Position numbers and translations under genes: made by a program. 64,000 nucleotides of DNA from Caballeronia sordidicola (lineage in GTDB: Bacteria; Pseudomonadota; Gammaproteobacteria; Burkholderiales; Burkholderiaceae), in assembly GCF_000729995.1 (NCBI RefSeq), contig NZ_JNFG01000012.1, forward strand, positions 113,356-177,355, read 5' to 3'. Positions 7,860 to 18,142 of the stretch are shown here, piece by piece; position 1 is the stretch's first letter; each line of letters begins with the position of its first letter. The notes beneath the pieces are model-generated. The model was given only the letters and a program-made list of their open reading frames with translations. It ran no database searches and was not told the origin of the DNA.

Positions 7860-10800
7860 TCATTGAAGGGACGGGGTGGCTTGCGCCGCCGCTTTCCTTA
7901 AGCGACGCTTTTCGATCCATGCGTGGACCATACCGAATACGACCGGGACGAAAAGAAGGGTGGAGACAGTTCCGATAGCCAGGCCGCCGATGACGGCACG
8001 CCCAAGCGGCGCATTTTGTTCGCCGCCGTCACCCAGACCGAGCGCCATCGGCAACATGCCGATCAGCATCGCGAGCGCGGTCATCAGCACGGGCCGGAAG
8101 CGGTTAAAGCCGGCTTCAAGGGCAGCGGTCAGCGGCGCCGCGCCGCCTTGCAACATCTCTCGCGCTGTGTTGATGACAAGAATGCTGTTGGCCGTTGCAA
8201 TGCCGATGCACAGGATGGTGCCTGTCAGCGCCGGCACGCTTAGCGTGGTGTGCGTGGCGAAGAGCATCCACGCGATCCCCGCCAGTGACGCCGGCAAACC
8301 ACTGATGATGATCAGCGGATCGATCCACGACTGGAAGTTCACGACCATGAGCAGGTAGACCAGCGCAATGGCGAATACGAGTCCCAGTCCCAGGCCGCTA
8401 AACGATTCGTTCATCGATTGCACCTGCCCGCGGATGACGATCGAAGAGCCGGCGGGCAACTGTGCCTGTGCCTGGTCCACGAGCCGGGTCACGTCCGACG
8501 CCACGCCGCCGAGATCCCGTCCTTGCGCTGAAGCGAAGATATCGAGCACGGGCTGCACGTTGTAGTGCGAGACTACGGCTTGCTGTGTGCCGCGCGACAT
8601 CGTGCCCAACGAACCCAACAAGCTTTGCGGCGACGAGGTGGTGACGTCCTTCGTCAGCGGCACGTTCGCCAGCGTCTGCAGCGAATGAATATCGTATTGC
8701 GGTACTTCAGTCATCAACGGATAACTCACGCCGTTCTTCGGATCGAGCCAGAAGTTCGGCGTGGTCTGCGAGCTGCCCGACAGCGCGATCAGCAGGTTCT
8801 GCGCAACATCGCGTTGCGTGAGACCGGCTTGCATCGCTTTGGTCCGGTCTACGTTGACGTTGATCGCGGGTTCATCGCCGGGCTGCTGGATACGGGCATC
8901 GACCAGGCCACGTACGGTCCTCAGCCTGGTCAGCAAGTTGTTCGCCACCACGCGGTTCTGGTCGAGCTTGTTGCCGACGATCTGGATGTCGATTGGCGCA
9001 GGGAGGCCGAAATTCAGGATCTGGCTGACGATATCCGCCGGGAGGAATGCGAAGGTGGTGCCGGGGAATGACGCAGTCAATACGTTGCGCAATCTCGCGA
9101 CGTAGTCCGCCGTGGGGGCGTGTCCTTTCTTCAACGTGATCATGATGTCCGCGTCTGCGGATCCGACCGGCGCCGACGAGTCATAGGTCAGGTTGATGCC
9201 GCTCACCGGCACGCCGATGTTGTCGAGTAACGCGGCCTCGTCCGACTTCGGAATGACGGTGCGGATCTTCGCTTCGACTTCGTCCACGAGACGGGCGGTC
9301 TGCTCGATCCGGGTGCCCGTGGGGGCGCGCATGTGCAGGCGGATTTCGCCGGTATCGACGGCGGGGAAAAAGTCCCGGCCTGTGAAGGGCACGAGCGCGA
9401 ATGACCCCACGCAGAGCAGCATGAACACCGGCAGGAAGCGGCGGCGATTGTCAATGGCGCGGCTGAGCGTCGCCTTGTAGCCGTGCCGCAATGTTTCGAA
9501 GCGACGTTCGAACCCGGCCTGGAATCGCATCAGGAAAGCGAACGGTCCGCGTGCCGGCTTGCCGTCTTTCGACGGCGTTTTCATCAGGTACATCGCGAGC
9601 GTTGGAATCAGCGTACGCGAGAAGAAGTAAGACGCGCACATCGCAAACACCACTGCTTCAGCCAGCGGTACGAACAGATAACGCGCCACCCCTGATAGCA
9701 GGAACATCGGCACGAACACAATGCAGATAGAGAGCGTCGAGACGAAGGTCGGGACCGCGATCTCCCCCGAACCGTTGAGAATGGCATCGTGTAGCGGCGC
9801 GCCCCGTTCCAGATGATGCGTGATGTTTTCGATAGCGACAGTTGCATCATCAACCAGGATCCCGACCGCTAGGGCCAGCCCTCCGAGGGTCATGATATTG
9901 ATGGTCTGCCCGAGCGCGGACAGCGCGATCAGCGAGGTCAGTACCGAAAGCGGAATGGTGACGGCAATGATCAGGGTTGCGCGCCAACTGCCGAGGAACA
10001 GCAGGATCATCAACGCAGTCAGGCATGCCGCGATCAACGCTTCCCGCACCACGCCGGTCACGGCGGACTTCACGAATACCGACTGATCGGAAAGCGCCGT
10101 GATGTGCAGCGCCTTCGGCAGTCCTGCCGCGATCTTCGGCAACATGGACTTGATCTGCCCGATGATGGTCAGCGTCGACGTGCTGCCGGTCTTTTCCACC
10201 GTGAGCAGCGCGGCGCGCTTGCCGTCGCTGCGCACGATGTTGGTTTGCGGCGCATACCCGTCGCGCACCTGCGCGACGTCCCGTACATACACCACGCCGC
10301 CTTTGACGGTCTTGATCGGCAGGTTGTTGAGCGCCGCGACGCTGTCTGTGCTGCCGTTCATCTGCACGTTGTATTCGCGTGCGCCGATCTTGGCCGTGCC
10401 ACCGGGCAGGATCAGGTTCTGCGCGTTGACGGCGTTGACCACGTCGCTGGGCGACAAGCCTTTGGCCTGCAACGCGCGTGGATCGATGTCGATCATGATC
10501 TGGCGGATCTTGCCGCCGAAGGGCAGCGGGACGGCCGCGCCCTGCACCGTAGCAAGCTGCGTACGAATGAAGCTATTGCCGAGGTCGTAGAGCGTTTGCT
10601 CGGGCAGCGTATTGCTCGACAGCCCCAGTTGCAGGATAGGAACAGTCGACGCGTTGTACGTAATGATGTTCGGCGGCAACGTGCCCGGCGGCAGCACGCG
10701 CAGGATGGATTCGGAGTTCGAACCGGCTTCGGCGATGGCGCGATTGATGTCGGCGCCGGGGTGAAAGAATATCTTGATCACCGAGACGCCGTTCAGCGAC

Positions 10801-11051
10801 TGCGATTCAATGTGTTCGATGTCTTCAACATCCGAAGTCAGCGCGCGTTCATAGTTCGACGTGATCCGGTCCGCCATGTCTTGCGCGGAGAAACCGTTAT
10901 ACGACCAGACAATGCTTACCACCGGAATATTAATGTTCGGGAAAATATCCGTAGGGGTGCGCATGATGGCAAGCGGTCCGATCAGGAACAGCAGGATCGC
11001 AAGCACAATGAAGGTATAGGGCCTGCGCAGGGCCAGTCTGACAATCCACAT
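7860..11051 (-). CDS. RND multidrug-type efflux permease
   Basis: A 1063-residue inner-membrane proton antiporter of the AcrB/HAE superfamily. TM1 is followed by a large periplasmic loop. TM4 carries the proton-relay aspartates in GILVDDATVAIENI, and the repeat has a matching second half. The start at 11051 (MWIVRLALRRPYTF) is preferred over 11093: it is preceded by a GGAA ribosome site and gives the usual N-terminus directly before TM1. It is first gene of the operon; the 278-bp gap to the divergent DUF4148 gene must hold its promoter. Composition favours organic substrates, not metals (no HME-type motif seen), but this is inference. Confidence 0.93.
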   Translation of the reverse strand: MWIVRLALRRPYTFIVLAILLFLIGPLAIMRTPTDIFPNINIPVVSIVWSYNGFSAQDMADRITSNYERALTSDVEDIEHIESQSLNGVSVIKIFFHPGADINRAIAEAGSNSESILRVLPPGTLPPNIITYNASTVPILQLGLSSNTLPEQTLYDLGNSFIRTQLATVQGAAVPLPFGGKIRQIMIDIDPRALQAKGLSPSDVVNAVNAQNLILPGGTAKIGAREYNVQMNGSTDSVAALNNLPIKTVKGGVVYVRDVAQVRDGYAPQTNIVRSDGKRAALLTVEKTGSTSTLTIIGQIKSMLPKIAAGLPKALHITALSDQSVFVKSAVTGVVREALIAACLTALMILLFLGSWRATLIIAVTIPLSVLTSLIALSALGQTINIMTLGGLALAVGILVDDATVAIENITHHLERGAPLHDAILNGSGEIAVPTFVSTLSICIVFVPMFLLSGVARYLFVPLAEAVVFAMCASYFFSRTLIPTLAMYLMKTPSKDGKPARGPFAFLMRFQAGFERRFETLRHGYKATLSRAIDNRRRFLPVFMLLCVGSFALVPFTGRDFFPAVDTGEIRLHMRAPTGTRIEQTARLVDEVEAKIRTVIPKSDEAALLDNIGVPVSGINLTYDSSAPVGSADADIMITLKKGHAPTADYVARLRNVLTASFPGTTFAFLPADIVSQILNFGLPAPIDIQIVGNKLDQNRVVANNLLTRLRTVRGLVDARIQQPGDEPAINVNVDRTKAMQAGLTQRDVAQNLLIALSGSSQTTPNFWLDPKNGVSYPLMTEVPQYDIHSLQTLANVPLTKDVTTSSPQSLLGSLGTMSRGTQQAVVSHYNVQPVLDIFASAQGRDLGGVASDVTRLVDQAQAQLPAGSSIVIRGQVQSMNESFSGLGLGLVFAIALVYLLMVVNFQSWIDPLIIISGLPASLAGIAWMLFATHTTLSVPALTGTILCIGIATANSILVINTAREMLQGGAAPLTAALEAGFNRFRPVLMTALAMLIGMLPMALGLGDGGEQNAPLGRAVIGGLAIGTVSTLLFVPVVFGMVHAWIEKRRLRKAAAQATPSLQ

Positions 11052-11329
11052 TGGACATTCCCGGAAGATGAGCTGCGCTTGAAAAGCGAACACGTTCGTA
11101 ACGTGCGGCCAGTGTGACGAACCGGTCTTTACCCGGTACTGACCGCAAGGTTACAAAGTTGTCATCTTCGAATGCCGGGGTGCGCAATATGGCGATCTTG
11201 TCATCTGGGCGTCAGCTTCGAGTCAGTGCCTGTCGCGCAGAATGAAGCTGCTTACCGTCGCTTACCGGACGATGGAGCATGAGCTTCATTCATTGAGAGT
11301 GAAGCCACTTTACAAAGAGGCTACTCATC

Positions 11330-11635
11330 ATGAAAGCACTGATCTGCACAACACTTGCGCTGGTCCTGGCTGCCCCCGCCGTGTCGTTCGCCCAAACCAC
11401 GGATCAGCCCGTCACGCGTGCCCAGGTACGCGCCGATCTCGTCCAGCTCGAGAACGCGGGATGGCGCCCGGACTCGCAGGAAGCTTTCTATCCGAATGAT
11501 ATTCAGGCTGCTGAAGCACGCGTGCATTCGGGCGACACCACCACCGGTTACGGTGGAACCACGGAGAATGGAACGTCGATGTCGCAGTCGCCGACGAGCG
11601 GACCCGTAGGGGCCCCGGTGTACAAAGGGCAGTGA
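11330..11635 (+). CDS. DUF4148 secreted small protein
   Basis: A 101-residue protein with a cleavable signal peptide (cut after SFAQ, about residue 22) and the DUF4148 signature: VTRAQVRADLVQLENAGW followed by a YPNDIQAAEARV segment. DUF4148 proteins are small periplasmic or secreted proteins found in many copies in Burkholderia genomes. Their function is unknown. Divergent from the RND operon. Confidence 0.85.
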   Translation: MKALICTTLALVLAAPAVSFAQTTDQPVTRAQVRADLVQLENAGWRPDSQEAFYPNDIQAAEARVHSGDTTTGYGGTTENGTSMSQSPTSGPVGAPVYKGQ

Positions 11636-11745
11636 TTTGAATGGTGGTGTAGGACCGGCTGGCGGGCGGCTTGGTGAGCCGTGGTGTTCCTGAGAAACGA
11701 TTGTTCCGGTGCGTGCTGGCCGGATCGCGTAGTGCCGCTAAGCGG

Positions 11746-11771
11746 GCACCCTCGCGAATGAGGGAGGGTGC
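11746..11771. terminator. Hairpin between DUF4148 and glpF
   Basis: GCACCCTC (11746-11753) pairs with GAGGGTGC (11764-11771). It lies in the convergent gap 11636-11900 and could serve either gene. Nothing else is evident in that gap. Confidence 0.45.
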
Positions 11772-11900
11772 TGCCGCTGACAGAAGCAACGGCGGAGATG
11801 ACAGCATTGAGCGCAGTATTGAGCGATTAAGCACCGGACCGATCAACGTCCGGCGCTTAACCGCTGAATCACCTTGACTCCAAGTCAGCCTACCAATTTA

Positions 11901-12761
11901 TCAGACGCGCTGTCCCTGCTCGCAGTCCTCGCCATTAGCCTCCGCTTGCAATGCGCGCACGCGCGCCGGCAGGAATGGATGGATCAGCAGTTGGTAAGCG
12001 CCGCCGCCAATCACGCCGCCTATCAACGGAGCGACCACCGGAATCCACCAGTAGTTGTCCGGTGAAGGCAGTGCGGACGAACCCCAGCCTGCAAAGTACG
12101 CAAACAAACGCGGACCCAGATCGCGAGCCGGATTCATTGCCCAGGCTTCCAGATAGCCCATCGACGACCCAAGGATTGCCACCAGAAACCCGATCATGAG
12201 CGCACCCGCATTCGCTTGAGGCGCCATTTCGTTGAACTGCTCGGTGATGGCGAAAATCCCGAATAAAAGAAACGCCGTCAGGATCACTTCATCGGAGAAC
12301 GCGTGCATCGGGGTGATGGCCAGGCCCGGGTGCGTGAAGAACACGCCCGCTGCGCCGCCGTCTGCCCGTGACAGATGATGAACCAGGTTGTAGTGATCGA
12401 TCACCGGCCCGAACAGCGCGTAAACAATGACGGCGCCCAGTATTCCGCCAACGAGTTGAGCCACCCAGTAGGGCAACACTTTCTTCCACGAGAAGCCGCG
12501 GAACAACGCAAGGGCCAGTGTCACTGCAGGATTGGCATGCGTGCCGGAAATGGAGCCGGTGACATAGATGGCGAGCGTCACGGCCAGCCCCCAGGACATG
12601 CAGACTCCCCAGTAGGCATTCACATACGGGCTGGGATCGTATAGCACGTACATGCATGCCACTGAATCACCGAACGCGATGATGATCAGGACAGCGATGG
12701 CCTCGGATATGAGTTCGCCGACAAATTGCCTGCTGGTAGGTTTTGCAATAGTTGATGACAT
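11901..12761 (-). CDS. glpF: Aquaglyceroporin (glycerol facilitator)
   Basis: A 286-residue MIP-family channel with six membrane helices and both pore motifs, THANPAVTLAL in the first half and MNPARDLGPRLF in the second. The Asp after the second NPA-R is the usual mark of glycerol-conducting members. It passes glycerol across the inner membrane for GlpK, encoded just upstream in the same direction. The order glpK then glpF is the reverse of the enterobacterial operon. An AGGA sequence 9 nt upstream supports the start. The ~25-residue N-terminal extension before TM1 is slightly long. Confidence 0.88.
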   Translation of the reverse strand: MSSTIAKPTSRQFVGELISEAIAVLIIIAFGDSVACMYVLYDPSPYVNAYWGVCMSWGLAVTLAIYVTGSISGTHANPAVTLALALFRGFSWKKVLPYWVAQLVGGILGAVIVYALFGPVIDHYNLVHHLSRADGGAAGVFFTHPGLAITPMHAFSDEVILTAFLLFGIFAITEQFNEMAPQANAGALMIGFLVAILGSSMGYLEAWAMNPARDLGPRLFAYFAGWGSSALPSPDNYWWIPVVAPLIGGVIGGGAYQLLIHPFLPARVRALQAEANGEDCEQGQRV

Positions 12762-12824
12762 ACGGAGGATTCCTAAAAGAAGATCTGCGTTGCGGCAATG
12801 AAGACCAGGATGACGTGACCAAGG

Positions 12825-12870
12825 CTCACGTTGAACGCAGGTTCAACGTGAGTTCAACCTGAGCTCAGGT
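12825..12870 (-). promoter_or_regulatory. Two intercistronic inverted repeats between glpK and glpF
   Basis: CTCACGTTGAAC (12825-12836) and GTTCAACGTGAG (12841-12852) form a perfect 12-bp stem with a 4-nt loop. Next to it, ACCTGAGCTCAGGT (12857-12870) is a perfect 14-bp palindrome overlapping the glpK stop codon. In the glpK-glpF transcript these would form hairpins that could partially terminate transcription or protect the upstream mRNA (inference). Confidence 0.6.
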
Positions 12871-14364
12871 GGCGTCAGCCCACGCCTTGGCGGCATTCAC
12901 CGCGCGTTGCCAGCCGTGCATCTGGCGCTTGACCTCGTCAGGCGCAACATCCGGCGAGAAACGGCGGTCCAGCTTCCATTGGCTTTGCAGTTCATTCACA
13001 TCTTTCCAGTAGCCGACTGCCAGCCCGGCGAGATACGCCGCGCCTAGCGCAGTGGTCTCGCTGATCTGCGGACGCACCACATCCACGCCCAGCATGTCGG
13101 CCTGGAATTGCATCAGCAGGTTGTTGGCGACCGCACCGCCGTCCACGCGCAATTCGCCAATGCGGATGCCGGAATCGGCTTCCATCGCCTTCAGCACATC
13201 GATTGATTGAAACGCGATGCTTTCCAGTGCCGCCCGTGCGATGTGGCCGGAGGTCGTGCCACGTGTCACGCCAAACAGCGTGCCGCGTGCGCGTGCATTC
13301 CAGTGCGGCGCACCCAGGCCGGCGAAAGCGGGCACCATATAGACGCCGTCGCTATGCGGCACGCTGCGCGCAAGCGCTTCGATCTCATTCGCGCTCTTGA
13401 TGATGCCAAGTCCGTCACGAACCCATTGCACGACGGCGCCACCAATAAAGATGCTGCCTTCCAGCGCGTAGTTGACTTGGTCGCCGATCTGCCACGCAAT
13501 GGTGGTGACAAGGTTGTTGCGCGATTCGATGGGCTTGTCGCCCGTGTTCATGACGAGGAAACAACCGGTGCCGTAGGTGTTTTTCACCATGCCGGACTTC
13601 GTGCACATCTGGCCGAAGAGGGCGGCGTGCTGGTCGCCTGCAATGCCGGCAATCGGAATCTTGGACGCGAATACCGTGGTCTTGGTCGGGCCGTACACAT
13701 CCGACGAGGCACGCACTTCGGGCAGCATGCTGCGCGGAATGTCGAGCGCGTCCAGGAGCTCGTCGTCCCACTTGAGCGTGTGGATATTAAAGAGCATGGT
13801 GCGCGACGCGTTGGTGACGTCGGTGATATGCAGGCCGTGTTTCGTGAAGTTCCACACCAGCCAGCTATCGACCGTACCGAACGCAAGGCGTCCTTGTTTC
13901 GCTTTCTCGCGCGCGCCTTCCACGTTGTCAAGGATCCAGCGGATCTTGGTCGCGGAGAAGTAGGAATCTATAGGCAAGCCCGTCTTGGCACGGACCTTTT
14001 CTTCCAAGCCCTGCGCCTTCAACTGGTCGCAGAAGTCGGCGGTGCGTCGGTCCTGCCAGACAATGGCGTTGTAGATCGGTTGGCCGGTTTCACGATCCCA
14101 GACAATGGTGGTCTCGCGCTGGTTGGTAATGCCGATAGCGGCAATAGATGCACCGTTCAGGCCCGCGCGGGTGACGGCTTCGGCGGCGACGCCGGCCTGG
14201 GTCGACCAGATTTCCTGAGGGTCGTGCTCAACCCAGCCTGGTTGCGGGTAGATCTGGCCAAATTCTTTCTGCGCCACCGACACTACGTTGCCCTGGCGAT
14301 CGAACACCATTGCGCGTGAACTTGTCGTGCCCTGATCGAGCGCGAGGATGTATTGCTCCTGCAT
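12865..14364 (-). CDS. glpK: Glycerol kinase
   Basis: A 499-residue FGGY-family kinase that makes sn-glycerol 3-phosphate from glycerol and ATP in the cytoplasm. Visible marks are the N-terminal phosphate loop [16 protein letters not shown], the substrate segment [25 protein letters not shown], and the C-terminal ATP-binding [19 protein letters not shown]. The start at 14364 ([12 protein letters not shown]) has GGAG 8 nt upstream and is preferred over 14376. The length is normal. No glpD or glpR gene lies nearby; possible GlpR-like sites are noted upstream. Confidence 0.96.
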   Translation of the reverse strand: MQEQYILALDQGTTSSRAMVFDRQGNVVSVAQKEFGQIYPQPGWVEHDPQEIWSTQAGVAAEAVTRAGLNGASIAAIGITNQRETTIVWDRETGQPIYNAIVWQDRRTADFCDQLKAQGLEEKVRAKTGLPIDSYFSATKIRWILDNVEGAREKAKQGRLAFGTVDSWLVWNFTKHGLHITDVTNASRTMLFNIHTLKWDDELLDALDIPRSMLPEVRASSDVYGPTKTTVFASKIPIAGIAGDQHAALFGQMCTKSGMVKNTYGTGCFLVMNTGDKPIESRNNLVTTIAWQIGDQVNYALEGSIFIGGAVVQWVRDGLGIIKSANEIEALARSVPHSDGVYMVPAFAGLGAPHWNARARGTLFGVTRGTTSGHIARAALESIAFQSIDVLKAMEADSGIRIGELRVDGGAVANNLLMQFQADMLGVDVVRPQISETTALGAAYLAGLAVGYWKDVNELQSQWKLDRRFSPDVAPDEVKRQMHGWQRAVNAAKAWADAT

Positions 14365-14677
14365 TGTCTTCTCCACTGGTTTTTAAATGGATCGCCGCTT
14401 CGTGCATGATGCCTCGCGACGTTGCTGACTTCTTATTTTGACTGCGGCTTCGGTGAGACGGGTGCTTCTACAAATATTACGTTTTTATTACGCCGTTAGA
14501 TCCAGCTAGCCGCTTCATGCGGTTGAGGTAAGGGCCGCCAACAGGTGGGATGAAGGGGTGGTTTCATCCGCAAACCACCGCGCAATTTCATTGAATGCCT
14601 GATGCTTCACCTATGCAGCAGGATTTCCACGCAGCGATTCGCTGTCGTTCCCATTTCGCCTGCAAACGAACTCATCT

Positions 14678-14693
14678 TGTTCGAAAAAGAACA
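14678..14693. promoter_or_regulatory. GlpR-like palindrome upstream of glpK (candidate)
   Basis: TGTTC-GAAAAA-GAACA is a 5-bp-arm palindrome with the TGTTCG half-site typical of GlpR operators, 314 bp upstream of the glpK start. A second, looser match (AATGTTCGAATTCGAATGCT) is at 14830-14849. The assignment is by resemblance to the E. coli consensus. Confidence 0.35.
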
Positions 14694-15225
14694 CCGTGAA
14701 AAGCGAATTGCGCGATTTTGCGCATGATGCTGTGCTGGTCAATGCTTCGTTAAATTACCAGCAGATAAGCCATCCCGTCCTGATTCACGTCATTTGCACA
14801 TGTCAATTAAGAAAACCTATCGAATCGATAATGTTCGAATTCGAATGCTAGTGAACAAAATCGAAAATGTAAAGACTCATTTTTATCGCTGGCATGCGCG
14901 CAGTCAGATGCATCGGGGTTAGTAGAAAACCTCGAAACGATGGCGGTAAAGATTTTTGAAAGTTCGCAAGAGAACGGACACGTCAATCAATAGCGTCCGC
15001 AATAGGGGTGACTCTGCAAGCGAAGGTTTGGACGTGCTGACGGCCCGGTTCATGGAATTCAAGCGAGTGCCGGTCTGCAGGTCTGCTACCGAATCACGAT
15101 TGTTTGTAAGGGGTTCAGGGGCATTGGGGCAACCCGGCAATAATTTACCGGTGCAGGTAGAGTTAGACTCCGCGACGAAAAATTGGGCGCGGTTGATGCA
15201 ATGTCGAGAAAAATAGAGGCCAACC

Positions 15226-15684
15226 ATGCGGGTTACGAGGCAGGTCACCAAGCTTATTCGGATCGTTGCCGTGGCCGCGCTCGCGCCCCTCGGTTTGTTG
15301 TCGACACTTGCACACGCAAGCGCGGTGGAAGAGCAGCTTGATTGCAAATCGACGGGCCATGTGTTCATCAGCGCGCTGATGAACAGTGGTGAAATACAGT
15401 CCAAGCCCATGCATGTCGAGAAGAACTCAATCAACGCGTTCCGGCCCGCCCATGGCGTGAAGTTGACGGCGTTCGATTTTCCGGTCTTCGTGGTGCTCGG
15501 CTATGAGAAGGACGATCCGCTCTTCAAGCCGGGCAAGGGAGACCCCGTTGGGGACTGGGCTTACGGCGTCGTGGTGACAGGCGCGTCGGACGACGTCAGG
15601 GACCGCCTGCATCAAATAGGCAGCGACGCTATCGTTCACGAAGTCACACCGGTGATGACGGCGATTCTTTGTAAGGCCCATTGA
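15226..15684 (+). CDS. Secreted protein of unknown function
   Basis: A 152-residue protein with an N-terminal signal peptide (hydrophobic 10-28, cut after AHAS) and an alpha/beta remainder. There is one Cys early in the mature chain (QLDCKS) and one near the C-terminus (ILCKAH), which could pair. I do not recognise the family. The start at 15226 is supported by AGAGG 7 nt upstream. It stands alone: the 860-bp stretch upstream (14365-15225) holds only the possible glp regulatory sites, and a short open frame at 14956-15216 is not convincing. Confidence 0.65.
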   Translation: MRVTRQVTKLIRIVAVAALAPLGLLSTLAHASAVEEQLDCKSTGHVFISALMNSGEIQSKPMHVEKNSINAFRPAHGVKLTAFDFPVFVVLGYEKDDPLFKPGKGDPVGDWAYGVVVTGASDDVRDRLHQIGSDAIVHEVTPVMTAILCKAH

Positions 15685-15747
15685 CGTCACAACGCCTGCT
15701 ATGTGCAAGTTGCGACGTCTGCTGCCACTCAATGCCATGCAGGTACT

Positions 15748-16956
15748 TTACTCTGCCGCCGCTGGCAGCCTTGCGTTTTCGTCACGCAGAGTGAGGCGGG
15801 CGATGGCAAACGCCACCAACGCGGAGAGTGCGATTCCGACGACCATCGGCTTTGGCGCGCCACCGGCGAACAAGCCGGATACGGCCATCACCGCAGCGCC
15901 CACGACAAACTGCAATGCACCCATTAACGCCGAAGCTGTACCCGCGATTGCCCCATGATTTTCAAGCGACAACACCGCGGAAGTCGGCAAGACAAGCCCC
16001 AGGAAACCGTAGCCGATAAACAGGAAAACCATCATCAGCGCGAGGCTGTCGGCGCCCGCCAGAAACAGCACCGCGACGATGCTCATCGAAATCGCGAAGC
16101 CGGTCACCGCCACGCGAATGACGCGCGGCAGGCCGTATCTGGCAGTGAGCCGTGCTGTCAACTGGCTGAAGCCGAAAAACGCCGCGGCGTTAAGTGCGAA
16201 GCACAGGCTGAACATAGTGGGCGACAAGCCATAGTGGTTGATGATCACGAACGAGGCGCTTGCCAGGTAGATAAAAAACGACGAGACGCCGAACGCACCG
16301 GTAAACGTGAGACCAAGGAACATCGGATCACTAAGTAACTTGCGATAACCCGCGAACGCACTCGCCCACGAGCTGTCGGCGCGATGATGGATTTCCCGCG
16401 TCTCCTTCAACTGCGTAGCTGCCAGCACGAGGGCAAGTCCGCCCGCCACCGTCAGCGCCCAGAAGACACCACGCCAGCCGAATGCCGCAATGATGAAGCT
16501 GCCGGTCAGCGGCGCCAGTAGCGGAGAGACGCTCACAACAAGCATAAGCAGCGACATGAGCCGGGTGGCGTCGTGACCGGTGAAGAGGTCCCGTACGATC
16601 GCTCGCGGAACGACCATGCCGGCGCACGCGCCCAACGCCTGGAGCACGCGGAAGCCGATCAGCACGTGGATGTCCGGTGCAAAGGCGCAGCCCACGCTGC
16701 CGATGGTAAAAATCGCGAGGCCGACATAGATCGGCATCTTGCGGCCGAAGATATCCGAGAGCGGGCCGTACACAAGCTGGCAGACACCAAGCGTGATAAA
16801 AAACACCATCAGGCTCATCTGCACTTCGGCCGGGGTGGCGTGCAGGGCCCCTCCGATGGACGGCAGTGCGGGCAGGTACATGTCGATGGCAAACGGCCCC
16901 ACGGCGGTAATCAGGCCCAGCACAATGGCAAGTTGAAGAAAGCGTCGTGTCATCAT
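15748..16956 (-). CDS. Bcr/CflA family MFS drug exporter
   Basis: A 402-residue 12-TM major-facilitator protein. It begins with the family-typical GPFAIDMYLPALPSIG in TM1, then VYGPLSDIFGRKMPIY (motif A, loop 2-3) and RVLQALGACAGMVVPRAIVRD (TM4, motif C region). Bcr/CflA members expel bicyclomycin, chloramphenicol, sulfonamides or small peptides by proton antiport; the substrate here cannot be told. It is convergent with the secreted-protein gene at 15226 and only 46 bp from the DUF899 gene, which is read in the same direction upstream of it. Confidence 0.92.
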   Translation of the reverse strand: MMTRRFLQLAIVLGLITAVGPFAIDMYLPALPSIGGALHATPAEVQMSLMVFFITLGVCQLVYGPLSDIFGRKMPIYVGLAIFTIGSVGCAFAPDIHVLIGFRVLQALGACAGMVVPRAIVRDLFTGHDATRLMSLLMLVVSVSPLLAPLTGSFIIAAFGWRGVFWALTVAGGLALVLAATQLKETREIHHRADSSWASAFAGYRKLLSDPMFLGLTFTGAFGVSSFFIYLASASFVIINHYGLSPTMFSLCFALNAAAFFGFSQLTARLTARYGLPRVIRVAVTGFAISMSIVAVLFLAGADSLALMMVFLFIGYGFLGLVLPTSAVLSLENHGAIAGTASALMGALQFVVGAAVMAVSGLFAGGAPKPMVVGIALSALVAFAIARLTLRDENARLPAAAE

Positions 16957-17002
16957 TTATCGGTAGGAAAGAGTGGCGGCATGGTAATCGAAATCATGCC
17001 GG

Positions 17003-17743
17003 TCACGTGCGCATGACGGCGTATTCCAGTTTTGGATACCAGTCCGTGCTGCGGCCGCCGGGCGTCAGGTCTAGCATGAGCCATAGCGGCATGGGGTCCG
17101 GCGCGCCGCGAGGGTCCTGGCCCGGGTCGGCCGTTTGCGGGCCCATCTCGTCGCCCCAGAAGTGGCGCAAGATGCTGCCTGAGCGATTGCTTGAGCGCGT
17201 AAAAACGTTGAACGCGGCGTTGTCGCCGGCATCCGGATCTTCGTTGGCATAATCACGATTGAAGCTGTTGCCGCCCGACGAATATAACCGCAGGTGGCGC
17301 CAGCCGCGCTCCTTCTTGAACGCCACCAGCCGCTCGATCGGCCCTCGGGCGATCACAGCAAAGGCCACGCGTTGCAGGATGTCGGGCATCTCTCCGTCAA
17401 GGGCGCTGAGCAATGACGTGCACATCGGGCAAGACCGTTCGCGCTTGGGACCGAACATCCAGTTGTAGGTAATCAGGGTGTCATGATCGCCGAACATTTG
17501 GAAAAGCGTGGCCGGTCCATGCTCGCCCTCGAAGCGGTAATCCTGTGGCGCCTCGCCGCCGGCTGGAAGCGCCCGGCGCTGCGCGGCCACCCGCTCGATG
17601 TGGCGGCGCAACTCAATTTCCTCTGCCAGCAGCGCGTTGCGTGCGGTGCGGTACTGCGTACTTTCGCCCGGGAACCGGCGCGGTGACCGAGCCAGCGCTG
17701 CGGCCGGCTGCAATGTCTGTGCAGATCCATTTACGGAAGTCAT
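17003..17743 (-). CDS. DUF899 thioredoxin-fold protein
   Basis: A 246-residue DUF899 protein. Visible marks are an N-terminal helical hairpin (ALLAEEIELRRHIERVAAQR), YRFEGEHGPATLFQMFGDHD, a CPMC motif in RSCPMCTSLL that takes the place of the thioredoxin CxxC, and the C-terminal LMLDLTPGGRSTDWYPKLEY. Family members have a thioredoxin-like fold; the role is unknown, with a redox function suggested. The start at 17743 has a clear GAGGAG site; the frame runs upstream to 17848 without one. It is possibly co-transcribed with the Bcr/CflA gene downstream. Confidence 0.85.
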   Translation of the reverse strand: MTSVNGSAQTLQPAAALARSPRRFPGESTQYRTARNALLAEEIELRRHIERVAAQRRALPAGGEAPQDYRFEGEHGPATLFQMFGDHDTLITYNWMFGPKRERSCPMCTSLLSALDGEMPDILQRVAFAVIARGPIERLVAFKKERGWRHLRLYSSGGNSFNRDYANEDPDAGDNAAFNVFTRSSNRSGSILRHFWGDEMGPQTADPGQDPRGAPDPMPLWLMLDLTPGGRSTDWYPKLEYAVMRT

Positions 17744-18142
17744 GAGTGATCTCCTCGTGGTTAAAGGGGAGTGACCGGGATGAGCGGAAATCGGGGCGCG
17801 ATGCGGCGCGTCGAAAGGCGCATTGCCGGATTGCGGCCCTACATGCATGACGAACGACGCGTTGAGAAATCGACATCGCCTGCTTCAAGTATTTCGATAT
17901 TCACCAGGACGCACGCCGCGACGCGAGGCTTACATATCGGAAGGGAGTCGGGCGGTGTGAAGGCGGGTGCAGCGGAGAAAAGCAACGAAGTCACATAAGG
18001 GCGCGGGTCAGAGATCACGGTGTCAAGCGGACGCGAACGCCGCATCTGCCGTTCATCATCTGCACTATAGTGAAATCCACGCTGGTGCGCTCAGATGACC
18101 AGGAGACTATGCGCCAACGCAGGGGACGACCGGAAGGTCCTT

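Noticed and set aside
5189..11051. Possibility that the RND operon is a heavy-metal (CusA/CzcA) pump, given the His-rich neighbour
   Set aside because: The permease sequence has the drug-type layout, the channel is NodT-like, and no metal-site motif is visible; the link to the His-rich peptide is position only.
10104..11117. 337-codon frame antisense to the RND permease gene
   Set aside because: Composition (Arg/Asp/Gln/His-rich) is typical of antisense frames; the permease is certain.
13207..14319. 370-codon frame antisense to glpK
   Set aside because: Antisense shadow of a highly conserved enzyme; no domain, no ribosome site.
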